Shown here: positions 10,667 to 23,162 of the stretch, piece after piece
How the letters are laid out: every line of letters begins with the position of its first letter
Position numbering within the stretch: the stretch's first letter is position 1
DNA from: Buddleja alternifolia
Taxonomy: Eukaryota; Streptophyta; Magnoliopsida; Lamiales; Scrophulariaceae
DNA: 64,000 nt
NCBI GenBank assembly: GCA_019426215.1
Contig: CM033394.1
Location: 42,282,423 to 42,346,422, forward strand
Reading direction: 5' to 3'
The notes under the pieces: model-generated
What the model saw: the letters and a program-made list of their open reading frames with translations, nothing else
Told to the model about the DNA's origin: nothing
The model's database searches: none
Position numbers and translations under genes: made by a program

Positions 10667-12745
10667 CTACCATGCGATTTTCCAAATTCTTCTCAAAGCC
10701 ACACTTTGGATCGACTCTTTCAACTTTAGAGTTAAAATCCGATGTCTAACAACCTCCACAGCATGAAAGGCGACTATTCTCGAGTTAGTAATTTTTCCAG
10801 TAAATATTCGAGCATTCCGTTCTTGCCAAATCAAATAAACAATAGTAGCTAATAGTATTCGATATGACATGTTAATCAAATGTGTTCCCCTCCAAGCCTG
10901 AGCTGCACGAAGAATCCCTTGTTGCCAAGGGATAATTGGCCATGGAAATTTTACCTGTTCTCGTAACATAGAAATACATTGTGAAGAATATAGGCAATCA
11001 AAATGTAGGTGATCATGCGTTTCAATAGAAGACGAATTACAAAGAATGCAAAAAGAATTAGAAATCCCAATCCATGGCTTATCCTTTTCGGTAGTCTACC
11101 TCGAATAGCTAGCCAAAGAATGAATGCATGCTTTGGGATTTTACCTGGCCCTCGTAACAGATTGCTCCACTCCTTAGGGGTATCCTTTAATCGCAAAAGC
11201 TCATACGCTGAATGTGCTGAATAGACACCATTTTTTGTAAGTTTCCATGTTATATCATCCTCTCTATTAGCATGGATATTAGGTAGCAGCTCCTTGATTT
11301 CATACAATAATGAAGATCTTGAATGTGGCCATCTCCACTCTCCTTGACAGCCGATAGACGTGAATCTTTTGGAAGTCCAAGTGTAGCCGAGCCGTTAGGG
11401 TAGACATTCCCTAGAATTCCTAACACATGCCATGGGTCACTCCAAAGTCAAAACCTATTTCCATTGCCCACATTAAATTGCAGACTAGATTGAATTAGAG
11501 TTCTAAGCTTCAGAATTTTATTCCAACTCCACGGATTCGACGGCCTTGGCTTTATCATCCATATCGATTTATTTTCCAATCGGTTAGCATAAATCCAAGC
11601 CACCCACACAGATTCTTTCGATTCGATAATAATATCCCATAGGTGTCGGAGCATAAGACATTGGTTAGAAGTATTGATCGATTTCACTCCTAATCCTCCT
11701 TCTTTAATTGGAAGGCAAACATCACCCCACGAAACTTTCGCATAGCCTTTCACATTATTACCCTGCCAAAGAAATTTCCTTATTATTTTTTCCATTTCTG
11801 GAATTATTCCTTTAAGAAGAATAAACACTTCAGCCCAGTTAATATGTAAAGCCGAAAGAACAGACTTTATGAGTTGTAATCGCCCCGCATAAGACAAACT
11901 TTTGTTAGTCCAGGACCCTATACGGTTCGTCAAATTCCGGATCAGTTGTGCGCAATCCGCATGGCGCAGCTTAGATGTAATAAGAGGCACTCCTAGGTAT
12001 CGAATCGGTAAAGTACCTTCTGGATATTCATGAACTCCCTTTAGAGCCATCGAATTATTCATGGCTTTCGCCGATATGAAAATGTGACTCTTATTCGGGT
12101 TAGCTTTCAGTCCCGATAAATTTGTAAAAATCTCTGTTCCTTCCTTGAGAATCTGAATTGAGTCAATATCCGCATTACAAAATAACAATAGATCATCGGC
12201 AAAGGTAAGCATAAATGTACTCGTCTTAGCACATTTCCAATGGAATTTAAAATTTGTGGATTCGGTTATGAGCTGAATAATAATTCCATGCAAAACATCC
12301 ATGACAAGAACAAATATGTATGGAGAAATTGGGTCCCCCTGTCTAAGACCTCGAGCCTCTTTGAAATACCCTTCAGAAGCACCATTAATATTAATCAAGA
12401 AAGACGGTGTAGTGATACACTCACGAATCCAATTGATGAAAATTGGATCAAAATTCATGTATTCTAGCATTTTGAGTACAAAGTCCAACTCGACCATATC
12501 ATATGCTTTCATTAAATCAACCTTAAAGGCACACCGCTCTGGCAAATTCTTTCATCTATACCCATGAAAAAGCTCTTGCGAAAGTAGAATGTTATCACTA
12601 GTCTTTCGACCCGAAATAAAAGCCGTTTGTTATTTATCCACTAAGAAACTCAAAGATGCTGTCATCCTATTTGCAAGAATTTTAGAGATCACCTTGTATA
12701 GGACATTACAGCAAGAAATAGGGCGAAACTCACTCGGTTTTCTTG
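10667..12745 (-). pseudogene. 5'-truncated LINE (non-LTR retrotransposon) reverse transcriptase
   Basis: Read on the minus strand. From about 12740 there is [20 protein letters not shown], the RT start typical of plant L1-type LINEs. Two in-frame stops lie between about 12630 and 12560. A long open part (12545-11448) has the GLRQGDPISPYIFVLVMD motif and the catalytic FADDLLLFC (residues 115-123 of that part). After frameshifts come the zinc-binding zf-RVT-like tail (11307-10951; FILWLAIRGRLPKR) and the last piece (10969-10667; YLIWQERNARIF). The endonuclease and ORF1 are missing, as expected from 5' truncation during insertion. Multiple stops and shifts make it inactive. No TSD was identified. 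Confidence 0.9.
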
Positions 12746-13368
12746 GCAAGATGTGTACACATATCACATGTCTGTGCGGGTAACAAGATGTGTTACACAT
12801 TGTGTTATAGAAGATTTGGATTACATGAAACACGACCTAGATTATCAAAAGATAGCTTAAATTAAAATAATTTACATTAATTTTCTAGAAAAATAAAGAT
12901 CTTTTTCTAATTTAAATGAAGGGTTAAATGTCTTTTAACACCTAATGCTTATAAACAGAAGAGTTTAATCATCCGACTCTTACTTTGGATGGGTCTATGT
13001 CAAACTCAGTTAAATATTGACGAAATTTTGGTTTGTGCGGGTTTCCCAAAACAAATGTGAATTTAGGCCTTTTCTAGACATGTTTTTGAAGAAGTTTTTG
13101 AAGAAATATATAAGTGAATATCACTTATATATTTTCATATGAATCTCTATAGATATGCTATGTCAAGTAAATGCAATTATATATGTCAAGTAAATGCAAT
13201 TATATATGTCAAGTAATTGCAATTATAGAATTCAAAGCAATAAAATCTTCTTCCCAATCACGCAAAGAAATAATCATTTTCTGCTCATTCTCAAATGTTT
13301 TACAAGTAAGACATCTTGCAAGAACAACATAAATCTTCCATTGGTTAAAGGCTTATTTGAAATGTGTA
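12746..13368. other. Downstream region of nuclease gene 1
   Basis: Lies between the truncated LINE start and the stop codon of the minus-strand nuclease gene, so it should contain that gene's 3'UTR. Apart from a three-unit tandem repeat (13161-13229) nothing is recognisable. Confidence 0.45.
13161..13229. repeat. 23-bp tandem repeat, three units
   Basis: TGTCAAGTAAATGCAATTAT plus three further bases is repeated at 13161, 13184 and 13207. The third unit carries an A-to-T change. It lies in the presumed 3' flank of nuclease gene 1. Confidence 0.9.
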
Positions 13369-16300
13369 TCATCCAAATATACGGTTAAGCGTGGCTGCCA
13401 AACGGACTCCTCCCTGAGCCAATCGTAAATTGACAATTGGATCGCGGGATAGAAAGTAATCATCTGCAGAAATTGATGCTCTTATTATTAACAGCGAATT
13501 AGAGTAAGGGTTGAATTATTTAGCAAAAAAAAAAAAAAGAGTAAGCTGTTTATTTTAATCTCAAGTTTTGTATGTAAATTAAATTAAAAAATCTACCTTC
13601 AAGTACTGAACCTTCGTCTACTCCTTTATATGCCCATTCGCAGGCTGCTTTAATACCTTCGGATGCATATCTGCACAAATACACAGAAACTTTATTAAGG
13701 TGAATTACACTTATTACTCCTGAGGTAAGGCCTAATTACATAAAATACGACTCTTTTATCTTTATATTTACACATGAAAATTGAACGCTTTGGTTAATAC
13801 ACGAAACCTTTATTAATATTAATTTGATGCAATAAGATCTTTACAAGTATACAAATGATTAGTAATTTGTATTCTTATATCTGTTAATTAGAATGCTTAA
13901 ATCATTCTAAAGTATTTGTGCATAAGAAAATATATGGATACACCACAACCATAACATTCAAATTGCTGATACCACGACTTCGAATCATGTTTAATACGAG
14001 GTTTGTGCTTAAGTACTAAAAGTCAAATTGTGATATTGGGTTTGAGAAAACTTGATTTTGAAAGAATAATTTGCTTCGTTTAAGATTAAAACTTACTTAT
14101 CCGGGCAAGCTGTCTCGCTGCAGGCCTCCCATGCCTTTGTTTGATTAGACCATACAGTCTGTCAAATGTGAATAAGTAGAATATGCTTTATAAGTAATTA
14201 CTAACAACATAATGGGATATTCGACCTTTTATGGAATATCCAAGGAATTATAAGTTACCGTTAAGTTATGTTGGAGTGTGTCGATCAGTTCTTCAATGTT
14301 GGAATCATAAAACCTTTGCTCCGATGTCTCAATAATGTTGTTATCCCATACCTATAGGGGGATTTGTAATATTAGTATTTAATTTCTATATGAAAAATAT
14401 AGTTTGTTGAATAATTTTAAATTTATTACGAAAACTCACATGATGAAGAACTTCCTTTCTCCTGTACCAACGTACATCAACGGTGTTTCCTCCCCTGTCC
14501 GAAGTAAATCCCACATGTAGAGGCTGTATAGCATAAACACGAACAATGTATGACATAATTACTATTGTTTGTATATAATGGTGATATATATAGTGGATGA
14601 CAAATGGATAGTTCAGTAACAAAAACTTATAAGAGTGAACCATAGAAGACATTGCAGAAGTTAAACAAATACCTTTTTTCTTAATAATTGACATTGAACA
14701 AATAATCATTAGCCTAGTATAAACTATGGATAATATTCATTGTGTGAACTTAAAAGAATATATTAAAGTTTCGATTTATTTTTACCTGATGAATGTCCCC
14801 AATGAAATGTGACAGGAAGAGAAGTGCTTCTGTAAGATTATCTGACAATTATACAACAATTTTAAAAGTTGTCACAAGTCAAATACTTTCATGAAAATAA
14901 AATGGTAAAATAAAGCGAGATAAGATAATGAACTATACATTCAACAAATCATCAAAATCGGAATTCTAAAACTTTCGATTTTTGTAAAATATTACATTGC
15001 GAAGCAGAACTGTCATTGTTGTTGCCATAGCGGAGAAGCTGAGTTGTGTAATTGTTGATTGCCCCTGCGACGCACCTATCTTGTATGCCATCTTCATCTT
15101 TGCAGTCTCCTACATATGTGTCAACAAGATTCTTTCAACGTCAACTAGAATTTATACAACTTGAAATTGTTATTCTAATTTTTTTTTTCAATGTCATTAT
15201 TTCATCTTTTATGATATATCGAAATTTCATCCTCTTCGGTTGGATCCAATTTAAGTACAGTATTAATATTGTTTTTAAGTCTTCATTGTTGTAATTAAAT
15301 TCTAACAAGATTGTATTTTCGTAGCATAAATTGCTTGACAATCACTATTTATCTTAGACTATTTTTGAGAGTTCTCAAGGTTCAAATTTTCAACTCCCTA
15401 TGCAGTGGAAGTCATGGTTTAAAGTACTGTCCCACATTAAGCACGGCAAATAAGGATATCATTAAGCAACATGAAATAAATAGATTATAAAATGCTCAAA
15501 AAATTCCTAGTACAATTATAGAAAACTATAAATATCATAGTTACTCTTATTAGCACATAGTGAGAAATGTTATTACACGAAATACAAATAAAATTAAACA
15601 AAGCGATATTGTCAAAACTAATATTTTATAATAAAAATGAGTTCACTAGTTAAAACAAGGATTCATTGTATATCTAATAAAACACCCACTATATCTTATC
15701 ACAAACCATGTCTTCCACCCAAAAATGAAAGTTCGATTATTAAGAATAGCATAAAAAATATATGATATTATATATTTCTGACAACATTCAACTACAATCA
15801 ATAATATCATCATATCGCCGATATCATTAGCGATACATATAAACTCAAAAAAACAATAAATATGGTCAGATATTATCCGATCAGCAAGTGTCACCTGGAT
15901 ACATGCTGGCGGTATTATCATATATCTCTCAATACTTAGGGTCCATCGAATATGATTGGTCGTATTATACATGACATTATGCCCCGCCAACACCAATGAA
16001 GAATAACTCATTTTTTCCCTAAATGCTACAAAAATAATTAGATTCTCTCTAGGAAACATAGAAGGCAGATAATATATATACGCTCACTTTTGTAGTCATA
16101 GGTGCAGAGTTTATCTGGAGTATCGATGTAATGTAGAGGCGATGACCAGTGATAACGAAACTTGACCCGATCCGCCCACGAACAAACTTGACTCAAATCA
16201 TTATTAGCATAGGCTGGCAAAAGTTCTGATACAGCATGTCTTGCTTTTGTACTCAACCTAGGCTGCAATAAAACATACGGGATAAGTTGTCTTAATTTCA

Positions 16301-16457
16301 TGAACATAAAACAATAGTAAAAGCACATAGGTTTAACCGTAAGAACCTGAGCAATTTTGCAAATTATGAGGTGTCCATCAATTCCCCATCCATGGACTAA
16401 TGAAATGCAGAAAAGAAAGGGTACAAATGCTAGTATATGTAATTTGGATAAATCCAT
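13369..16457 (-). CDS. S1/P1-type zinc nuclease (plant ENDO/BFN family), intact
   Basis: Nine minus-strand exons: 16457-16347, 16262-16088, 15109-14996, 14841-14786, 14523-14440, 14351-14259, 14158-14097, 13670-13597 and 13463-13369. All junctions are GT-AG with matching phases and give 287 residues. Residues 1-23 form a signal peptide ending VHG, so the mature enzyme starts at Trp24. All nine zinc ligands known from nuclease P1 can be placed: W24, H29, D68, H81, H145, D149, H155, H179 and D183, with near-identical spacing (WGIDGH, SWAD, LHYID, HFIGDIHQPLH, HHVWD). The family is secreted or vacuolar and degrades single-stranded DNA and RNA in senescence and programmed cell death; that role is inferred here. 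No exon carries a stop or shift. A tandem paralogue lies at 34663-46613 on the same strand. Family certain; paralogue identity not assigned. Confidence 0.93.
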
Positions 16458-17530
16458 TTTTGCTTCTCTGCAGTTGAATTGTGGGCAATATATTGCAGTC
16501 TAACTATGTAACATAATATAATCCAGCAGCAATTAAATTGACAATAATTGGAACTTGCCCAAAAATAGTTCAAATATCCATTTTGATTTGTTTCCAAAAG
16601 GGACCCTTTTTGTGTTTATTGTTTTTTAATGTGAGGATCACATCTTGAAATTGACAACGTTGGGAAGGGAACTGAAATTGAATTCTTTGGTTAATTTGTT
16701 TGGATTCTATGATTAATATTGTGTTTTATCTCAAATTCTATATCAGATTGTATAAAAAAAAATTCAAAAATTATAAAATCAAGAAAAATTATATATACGG
16801 TTGATGTGCATAACAGCATAAGTGAAGTGGATACAAAATGCTACACTATTTTAGAAAAGAAAATTTGATATGTTGGTTAATCTTTTTCACAATGAATGTT
16901 TTGATTTTTTGTATGTTGTTAGAGCTGAAAAGAAATCAAGCTATTTTATACGCGATTTGAGATTGATTGTTAAAACCTCATTTTGAACTTGATATGTTTA
17001 ATAATATAATGTTTATAGTTACGGCTCGAGGTCAACTTGGTTAGCTAAAAAAAATAAAAATATGTATAAAAATATCAAATACTCGACTTCAATTTATGTT
17101 CGATTTGATTAAAACTTGTTCGAACTAGGTCCGGTCCAACTTATCAAACCGAGCTGAAACAATTTTCTTAAAACTCAATCAAAATTCAAACAAACTTGAT
17201 GAACACTTGCACTCTGTAAGTTTCGACAATAATATCCACATCTTTTCTTATGTAAAAAGTTTTTTTAAATAAAAAATTTTTTGTGGTAATTTCTAGTGAA
17301 AAGATACACCGTATACGACACCAAATTAAACGTGCCTGGAAAGGAAAGGAAGTGAATAAAGATGTAATGGTTTAGACAATTTTGTAATCCCGTGATTGAT
17401 GCAAATAATTTATTGCTTGTTTTAAGGCAAAATAAACAGAATCTACCAATTCTTTACAAGGATTTCGTTAATTCAGAATTTAAATTTGCAATATGAGAGT
17501 ATTTTTGGCCAGTATGGAATGTCCAATAAT
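16458..17530. other. Upstream region of nuclease gene 1
   Basis: This should hold the minus-strand promoter of the nuclease gene in its first few hundred bases. It is AT-rich with several poly-A and poly-T tracts. No other gene or bounded repeat was recognised. Confidence 0.45.
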
Positions 17531-18257
17531 CAGTGTTTTAAAAGACGAAGGCGCGGGGCGGGGCGTAAGCCCCGAGGCACAGGGCGTATGCCCTGCGAAT
17601 TTTACTTTTTTAGTATTAAAAAAATATAATATAATGTTAAGAATTAATTTAAATTAGCGAAAAATTGTAAAATTGAAGGATAAAATTAAGTAAAAAAATA
17701 AGATAGAGAAAGTTAGAAATAATACTATATTCAACCATGCAAACTAAAATTTCAAGCTCAACTCTTGCAAAAAACAATCAAGATAGACAAATAATTGTTT
17801 CAAATTCTAGAGTTACGCAAAATAAAATTTTTAAATAATAGTTAACGAGCACTAATTTACTCAATTACCATCAAAAGTCTCATCATTAAGATCATTATCT
17901 TCATCTTCGGCTCTCAATACTCGAGCATTAAGCTGTGTTGCTCTTACAACTTTTTTTTTTTAATTTTTGATTTAATTGAATAAGTGGGTCATGGGTTTTT
18001 ACTAAAATAATAAAACATGTAAAAAGTTTAAGTGGGTTTTAGATTGTAAATTGAAAAAAATCAATTTAGCCCTAAAATCATACCGTATGGACATAAAATA
18101 CATTGGGCGTATGCCCAAGGATTGGGCGCGTTTACGCCCGAGACGTATGCCCCAATTGATTGGGCGTGCGCTCATGAGGGGTTACGCCCCCCTCCTATTG
18201 CCCCGGGCATTTTAGCAACGCCCCGGGCGCGCCCCGAAACTGCCTTTTAAAACACTG
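17531..18257. mobile_element. Non-autonomous hAT-like element with GC-rich ends
   Basis: A 727-bp element whose ends are inverted: CAGTGTTTTAAAAG at the left and CTTTTAAAACACTG at the right. The subterminal regions (17550-17605 and 18100-18240) are strikingly rich in GGGCG / CGCCC motifs, while the middle is AT-rich. The flanking 8-mers CCAATAAT and ATCATAAT agree at only five positions, so the TSD is decayed or absent. CAGTG termini and length suggest hAT. No transposase. Confidence 0.7.
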
Positions 18258-18882
18258 ATCATAATCATCAGTTCATTTTGAGTGTCTTTCTTTACCTGAG
18301 TCGTCTACTATTATTATTACAATGTACGCAACACTTGGGGCTAAGTTACATTATTTAAAACTCTCATTTAATTTATATATATAGAATATAATTATGTAAA
18401 ATAATCATAGTCATTTATCAATTATTGTTAAATAGAACTGTTACTATTGTAATTATTATTTTGGACAAAATACACATTGTACCCCTGAACTATTCACTTT
18501 GTTTCATTTAGGTCCCTGAACTATCAAACGTAACAAAATAGTCACTCGATTTGATGGACGTGTTTGGCTTGCTGAGACATATTGCAGAAGTGGCCTTTGA
18601 GAAAATTTGCCTATTTTGCCCTCACTTGCTTTCAATAAAATGGGTTCTTTGTGTGTTTTGCTATTTTCTAACCATTTTCTACGCATTTTTGTGCAAAAAA
18701 TAGTACACTAATTTTCTATTAAATTATTAAGGAAAATTTACTAAAACCTCCTTAAAATAAACTTTATATCCAAATTTTTTTTATAATATTTTTAATCTAA
18801 AAAACTCATTTCACCAACTTTTCTTTCCAAAAAATCCAACATTTAGGTTAATAAATTTATGAATTTAATTGTCTTTAGCCTC

Positions 18883-20374
18883 TGTTAGGAAATTTCATGT
18901 TAGATGTTTTGATGATGACAAGATAGGATTCATTGTTAGACCCCAAATAAAATATAAGTTTATGTTTTCTTTAGATCATTGTTTAAGCGTTTGAAAGTTT
19001 GTAATTCTGTTTAGGCTTGTAATTTTTATCTTTGTAGATTTTACACTAAGTCTTAGTAACTGAATCGCTAGTAGAATTCTAGGTGAGTCTATTAGAGAAG
19101 AAGTTGAAGACCAGCGTCTGAAGTCAACCAGAGATGAAGATTTGTCCCTTAGCGTCCGTCAAACGCTAAAGGAACCCAGTTCAGGATATATGGATCAAGC
19201 GCTCAATTTGTCTCAAGCGATGGATGAAAGATTCACTTGAAATAAATCCTCAAGTCATGAGGGACTTAAATGCAATCATTCAACGGACATTTATTTCCAA
19301 CGGGAAATAAATTCAAATGCATTAAATGCCTGATAAGAGCATTAAATGTGATAAGCTATTGTGACTTGTGGACAAGCCACCTTTTGACCAGACTGGCAGA
19401 AATTTCAGAGTTTTAGCTGCTCCCGTCCAATCGGATTCAGCGAATTTTCAGGAATGTCAGACTTTAGGTATGATCACGCGCCACGTGAAAGGCACGCTTC
19501 TACATATGTCCAACGGACAGATCCCAAGAAATTGCCTATAAATACCTTGCTCCAGAAAACCCTAACAACAACAAGAATATACGAGAAAATTATTGCCAAA
19601 AATCTTACGTACATTCTTTCTGAAAAAGCTTAGAAACCCAATTGCCAAAACCTTTCAAGCTTTTTATATACATTCCAGACAGTCACAAATATCTCAAACA
19701 TCTTCCAAAGAAGAAATTCAAATTCCAAGTTGTTTGATCTTCTCAAAAAACAAACAAACCCTAGTGACAAACCTCAACCTTTCATCTGAGTGAGAAAAGT
19801 TATTGAAAACCTTTCAGGCAGTATTTCTGAGTGAGAGAAGCTTGAAGAAGACGATCTTCATTGGTGCTGAAGTCTGTGTGATCAAGGAGCCCAAGATCAT
19901 TTTCATTCATTACTATTTTGTAGAAGTTTCTGTGTGATTCTTTGATAATCATCATAGTAAATTCCTCCAAGTGAAAAAGGAGAAGAAAGACGTAGCTGGG
20001 ATTACATCACCTAGTGAACCTTACAAATTATTGTGTCATTTATATTTTATTGTCTTATATTCATCACATTACATTCTTCTGAAAAAGGCAAATAAAATTG
20101 CAAAGCGATTAAATTATCTAAAAGAACGCCAAAAATCATTTCCGCTGTGCTAACCCTGATTAAGCGATCTAAGTGTTGCCCTACTTTGGTAAACTGCTGA
20201 AATTACTAAGTCTAAGTTAAATACTCTGAAGCGTCTGACCCAAGCGCTCAGTCTTCCAAGCGTTCAAATTTCTTAAGTTATACGAAAATTTTGTGAAGTC
20301 AAAAAAAAGACTTCAGGGTCTATTCAACCCCCCTCCCCCTTTTAAACCCTTTCGTATGCCACTTGGGACCACCA
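18883..20374 (+). repeat. 5' LTR of the Sirevirus
   Basis: 1,492 bp, beginning TGTTAGGAAATTTCATG and ending GGGACCACCA. It lacks a 14-bp stretch (near 19726) present in the 3' LTR. The short open frames starting at 19593 and 19971 are LTR sequence, not genes. Confidence 0.9.
19536..19544 (+). promoter_or_regulatory. TATA box of the Sirevirus 5' LTR
   Basis: CTATAAATA sits mid-LTR, and the same sequence occurs in the 3' LTR at 33356-33364. Position and form fit a pol II core promoter, with transcription expected to start some 30 bases downstream. Confidence 0.65.
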
Positions 20375-20376
20375 AG

Positions 20377-20388
20377 TGGTATCAGAGC
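20377..20388 (+). other. Primer binding site (initiator tRNA-Met)
   Basis: TGGTATCAGAGC lies two bases after the 5' LTR end. This is the usual Copia PBS, complementary to the 3' end of initiator tRNA-Met. Confidence 0.9.
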
Positions 20389-20489
20389 GGTTGAATTAGA
20401 AACCTAAGCATTTTCGAGCATAACTGCTTGTTCAGATCCATTTTTTTAAACCTAATCGGTTTAATCTTTCTCTCCAAAACTATCTCATT

Positions 20490-21401
20490 ATGGCTTTCAG
20501 CAAAATGCCTAAGTTGGTAGAGTCAAATTATGATTCTTGGAAACTTAGAGCATTCGCTTACTTGTGCTCATGCGATAGTGAAATGTGTGATGTAATTACA
20601 GGTGGCCCCATTCAGATTATGAAAGTTGTAACTCGAACCCCTGAAGCAACCGAGGCTACTCTAGATGGGTATGTCGAGAAACCTAAGTTAGAATGGACAC
20701 CTGAGGATCGAAAAAGAGCAAATCTAGATAATGTTGGACGAAGTGCACTTTACTCAGCATTAGGAGACAACGATGCATTGTTCAACAAGATCAAGCAATG
20801 TAAGACTTCCAAAGAAATATGGGATAAGCTGGCTATAGTGTGTGAAGGATCAGCACAAATGAAGGAGAATAAGTTTTCCATAGCCATGCAAAGATTTGAG
20901 CATTTCAAGATGCAGCCCAATGAGACGCTAGAACAATTGGACGCAAGGTTTACTTTGCTCGTTACAGAGTTAGCGTCATTAGACAAGGAATTTACCAACA
21001 AGGAAATGGTCAACAAAATTTTCAGAAGTCTTCCAAGCAAATATCTAATCAAAACTGTTGCTATGAGAGAATCACAGACATTGGAGACTCTTACTCCAGA
21101 GCATGTCTTTTCAGAATTAAAGGCATTTGAGTTCGAATTGGGTGAAGTCAGCGACACATCGATTTCAGCGACTGAATCAGGAGCTTTGATCGCTACAACC
21201 AAAAGTAAGGGTAAAGCGGTCAGTGAGGTTAAATCCTCGGAATCAAATGAAGAAAAGAAAATGGCTTTATTGGTCAAGAAATTTAAAAAAATTCTAAGAT
21301 ATGAAAAGAGAAATCCTATCGGACAAACGTCATTTCAAACTCCTCCCCTGCTCCAGCGCCTCAGTATCAAGCGCCAGTATACTCTGCACCTCAACCAGTA
21401 G
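20490..21401 (+). pseudogene. Sirevirus gag, frameshifted
   Basis: Starts MAFSKMPKLVESNYDSWKLR, a Copia gag start, and continues through a UBN2-type gag domain (IWDKLAIVCEGSAQMKENK, LPSKYLIKTVAMRES). After about position 21330 the reading frame is lost. The Ala/Pro/Gln-rich linker that should follow continues in another frame into the zinc-knuckle segment starting near 21488. The frame closes early at 21401. Confidence 0.85.
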
Positions 21402-21487
21402 CGCCAGTTCCATACCAAGCGCCTCCGTCCCCTACTCAAAATCTCTCAGCGCCAGTAGTCTCAAAGCTATTATCCACTGAACAGAAA

Positions 21488-22705
21488 ATGAAAACTAATT
21501 TGTGTTATAATTGCAGAAAACCAGGGCACTACCAGGTGAATTGCCCTTATCCAAATGTGTCAAAGCCCTCAAGGCAAGACTATGCGGATAGAAACCAATT
21601 CAGGAGCAACCTTCGCCAACAGGGATTGCTAGCGGAATCTGAACCATTCTTCACACCTGAAGAGGACTTGGAATCATCAGATGAAAGTAGTGATGATGAG
21701 CCTACTAGCGACTCAACGTTGATTTGTCTTATGGCAAGAGATGATGAAACGACTGACGATTCGCTACCAGAGGTAACCAATAAATTATCAATTCCTCTTT
21801 CTTATAATGAATTACTTGACAAAGTCAAAGAATACTACAATGAATGTCAAGAAGCTACCAAAATATATCAAAATGATCTCGATATTATCTCATCACTCAC
21901 AAGAGATAAAGTGACACTCAGAGCAGAGTTGCGAATTCAGCAACAGTGCATTGAAAAGAACCAATCACTTGAGAGTGAAGTTATTCAATTGAAAAATGAT
22001 CTTGATATAATAGTCAAAAGAGAAGCTGATCTGATCGCTAGACTTGCCAAATCAGAGCAGCTCGTCTCATCATTATCAAAAACTTCTAGAGACTTGGATA
22101 ATGTGACTGAGGTAACTAGATTATTTGGTGAAAAGACTGGTTTAGGATGCAATAAATACGGTAAACAACCAAATAAACCTAATATTACGGCAAACAACAA
22201 AGGAAAGGGTGTTCACTTTGTTGAAGAAAGTTCACCAAGTCAAACGCTGAATGAACCAAGCGACAAAGGTATAAGGCCAAATGAGAAAGCCAAAGCTGAC
22301 TCAGGCAAGGGAAAGACAAAGGCAAATGATTCACAAAGGAAGATTCATCCAAACGCTCAAAAGGCTAAGGATAAACGTAACCACTGTGAAACAAGCGCTA
22401 AGCGTCCAGCACCAAAAGTGCAACCCAAGCCAGCGCCAAGGAAATACCAGCGTCAATATCCGAGACGGTCAAGGTCATATTATCGATACTATGATGATTA
22501 TGACTATGACTATGATTATGACTACTATTATAATCGAGGATATTATTACACACCCAAAAAGCACACACAACACGATGTCAAACCCAAGAAGGCCAGTATT
22601 CCCACAATGAAGACTAGGCAAATATGGGTTCCTAAAGTTTTAATTCAAACCAAAGTTACTAACACTGAAGAACCCAAAAAAACATGGGTACCTAAGAAGA
22701 ATTAG
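21488..22705 (+). pseudogene. Sirevirus nucleocapsid segment and gag-pol linker
   Basis: Carries a CCHC zinc knuckle near its start (CYNCRKPGHYQVNC) that binds element RNA. Then come an acidic Ser/Asp-rich stretch, a long helical region and a Lys/Pro-rich tail. The tail contains an unusual Asp/Tyr run with alternating DY residues (about 22488-22540). It ends at a TAG just before the protease frame. In relatives this is part of one gag-pol polyprotein, so the stop at 22703 is probably a lesion. Confidence 0.8.
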
Positions 22706-22718
22706 AACTATTCTTTAA

Positions 22719-23153
22719 ATGCAGGTACCTAGAGCCAGCACCGATACTTCAGTTTGGTACATTGATAGTGGATCGTCAAGACACATGACTGGTTCCAAAA
22801 ATCTTCTAGTCAACTATCAAGCTACCAACGGTCCTCAAGTTATATTCGGTGATAACTCCAAAGGTAAAACCAAAGGTATAAGTATCATGCATAGTGGCAA
22901 CATCATGATCAGTGATGTATATTATGTTGAGGGTCTTAAGCATAACCTGTTAAGCATTAGTCAATTTTGTGATAAAGGCTTTGAAGTAAAATTCTCAAGC
23001 GACTTCTGCTATGTTAACGACGCTAAGACTAAGTCTACTAAATTAAGAGGAAAAAGAACAAACAATGTATATTTAGTGGATTGGGATTCTACTTTTGATA
23101 ACAACCCCACATGCTTTATTGCTAAAAGTCAAAATGAATTGGGTTGGTTATGA
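22719..23153 (+). pseudogene. Sirevirus aspartic protease and pre-integrase start
   Basis: The protease active site DSGSSRHMTG lies at about 22764, followed by the usual Copia protease body (YYVEGLKHNLLSISQFCDKG). The frame ends with TGA at 23151-23153, exactly where relatives have a Trp codon before HRK. A G-to-A change of TGG is the likely cause. The same frame continues into the integrase. Confidence 0.85.
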
Positions 23154-23162
23154 CATAGAAAA

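Noticed and set aside
15646..16059. 137-codon minus-strand frame
   Set aside because: It lies within intron 2 of the intact nuclease gene, has no recognisable domain, and is AT-rich random coding.
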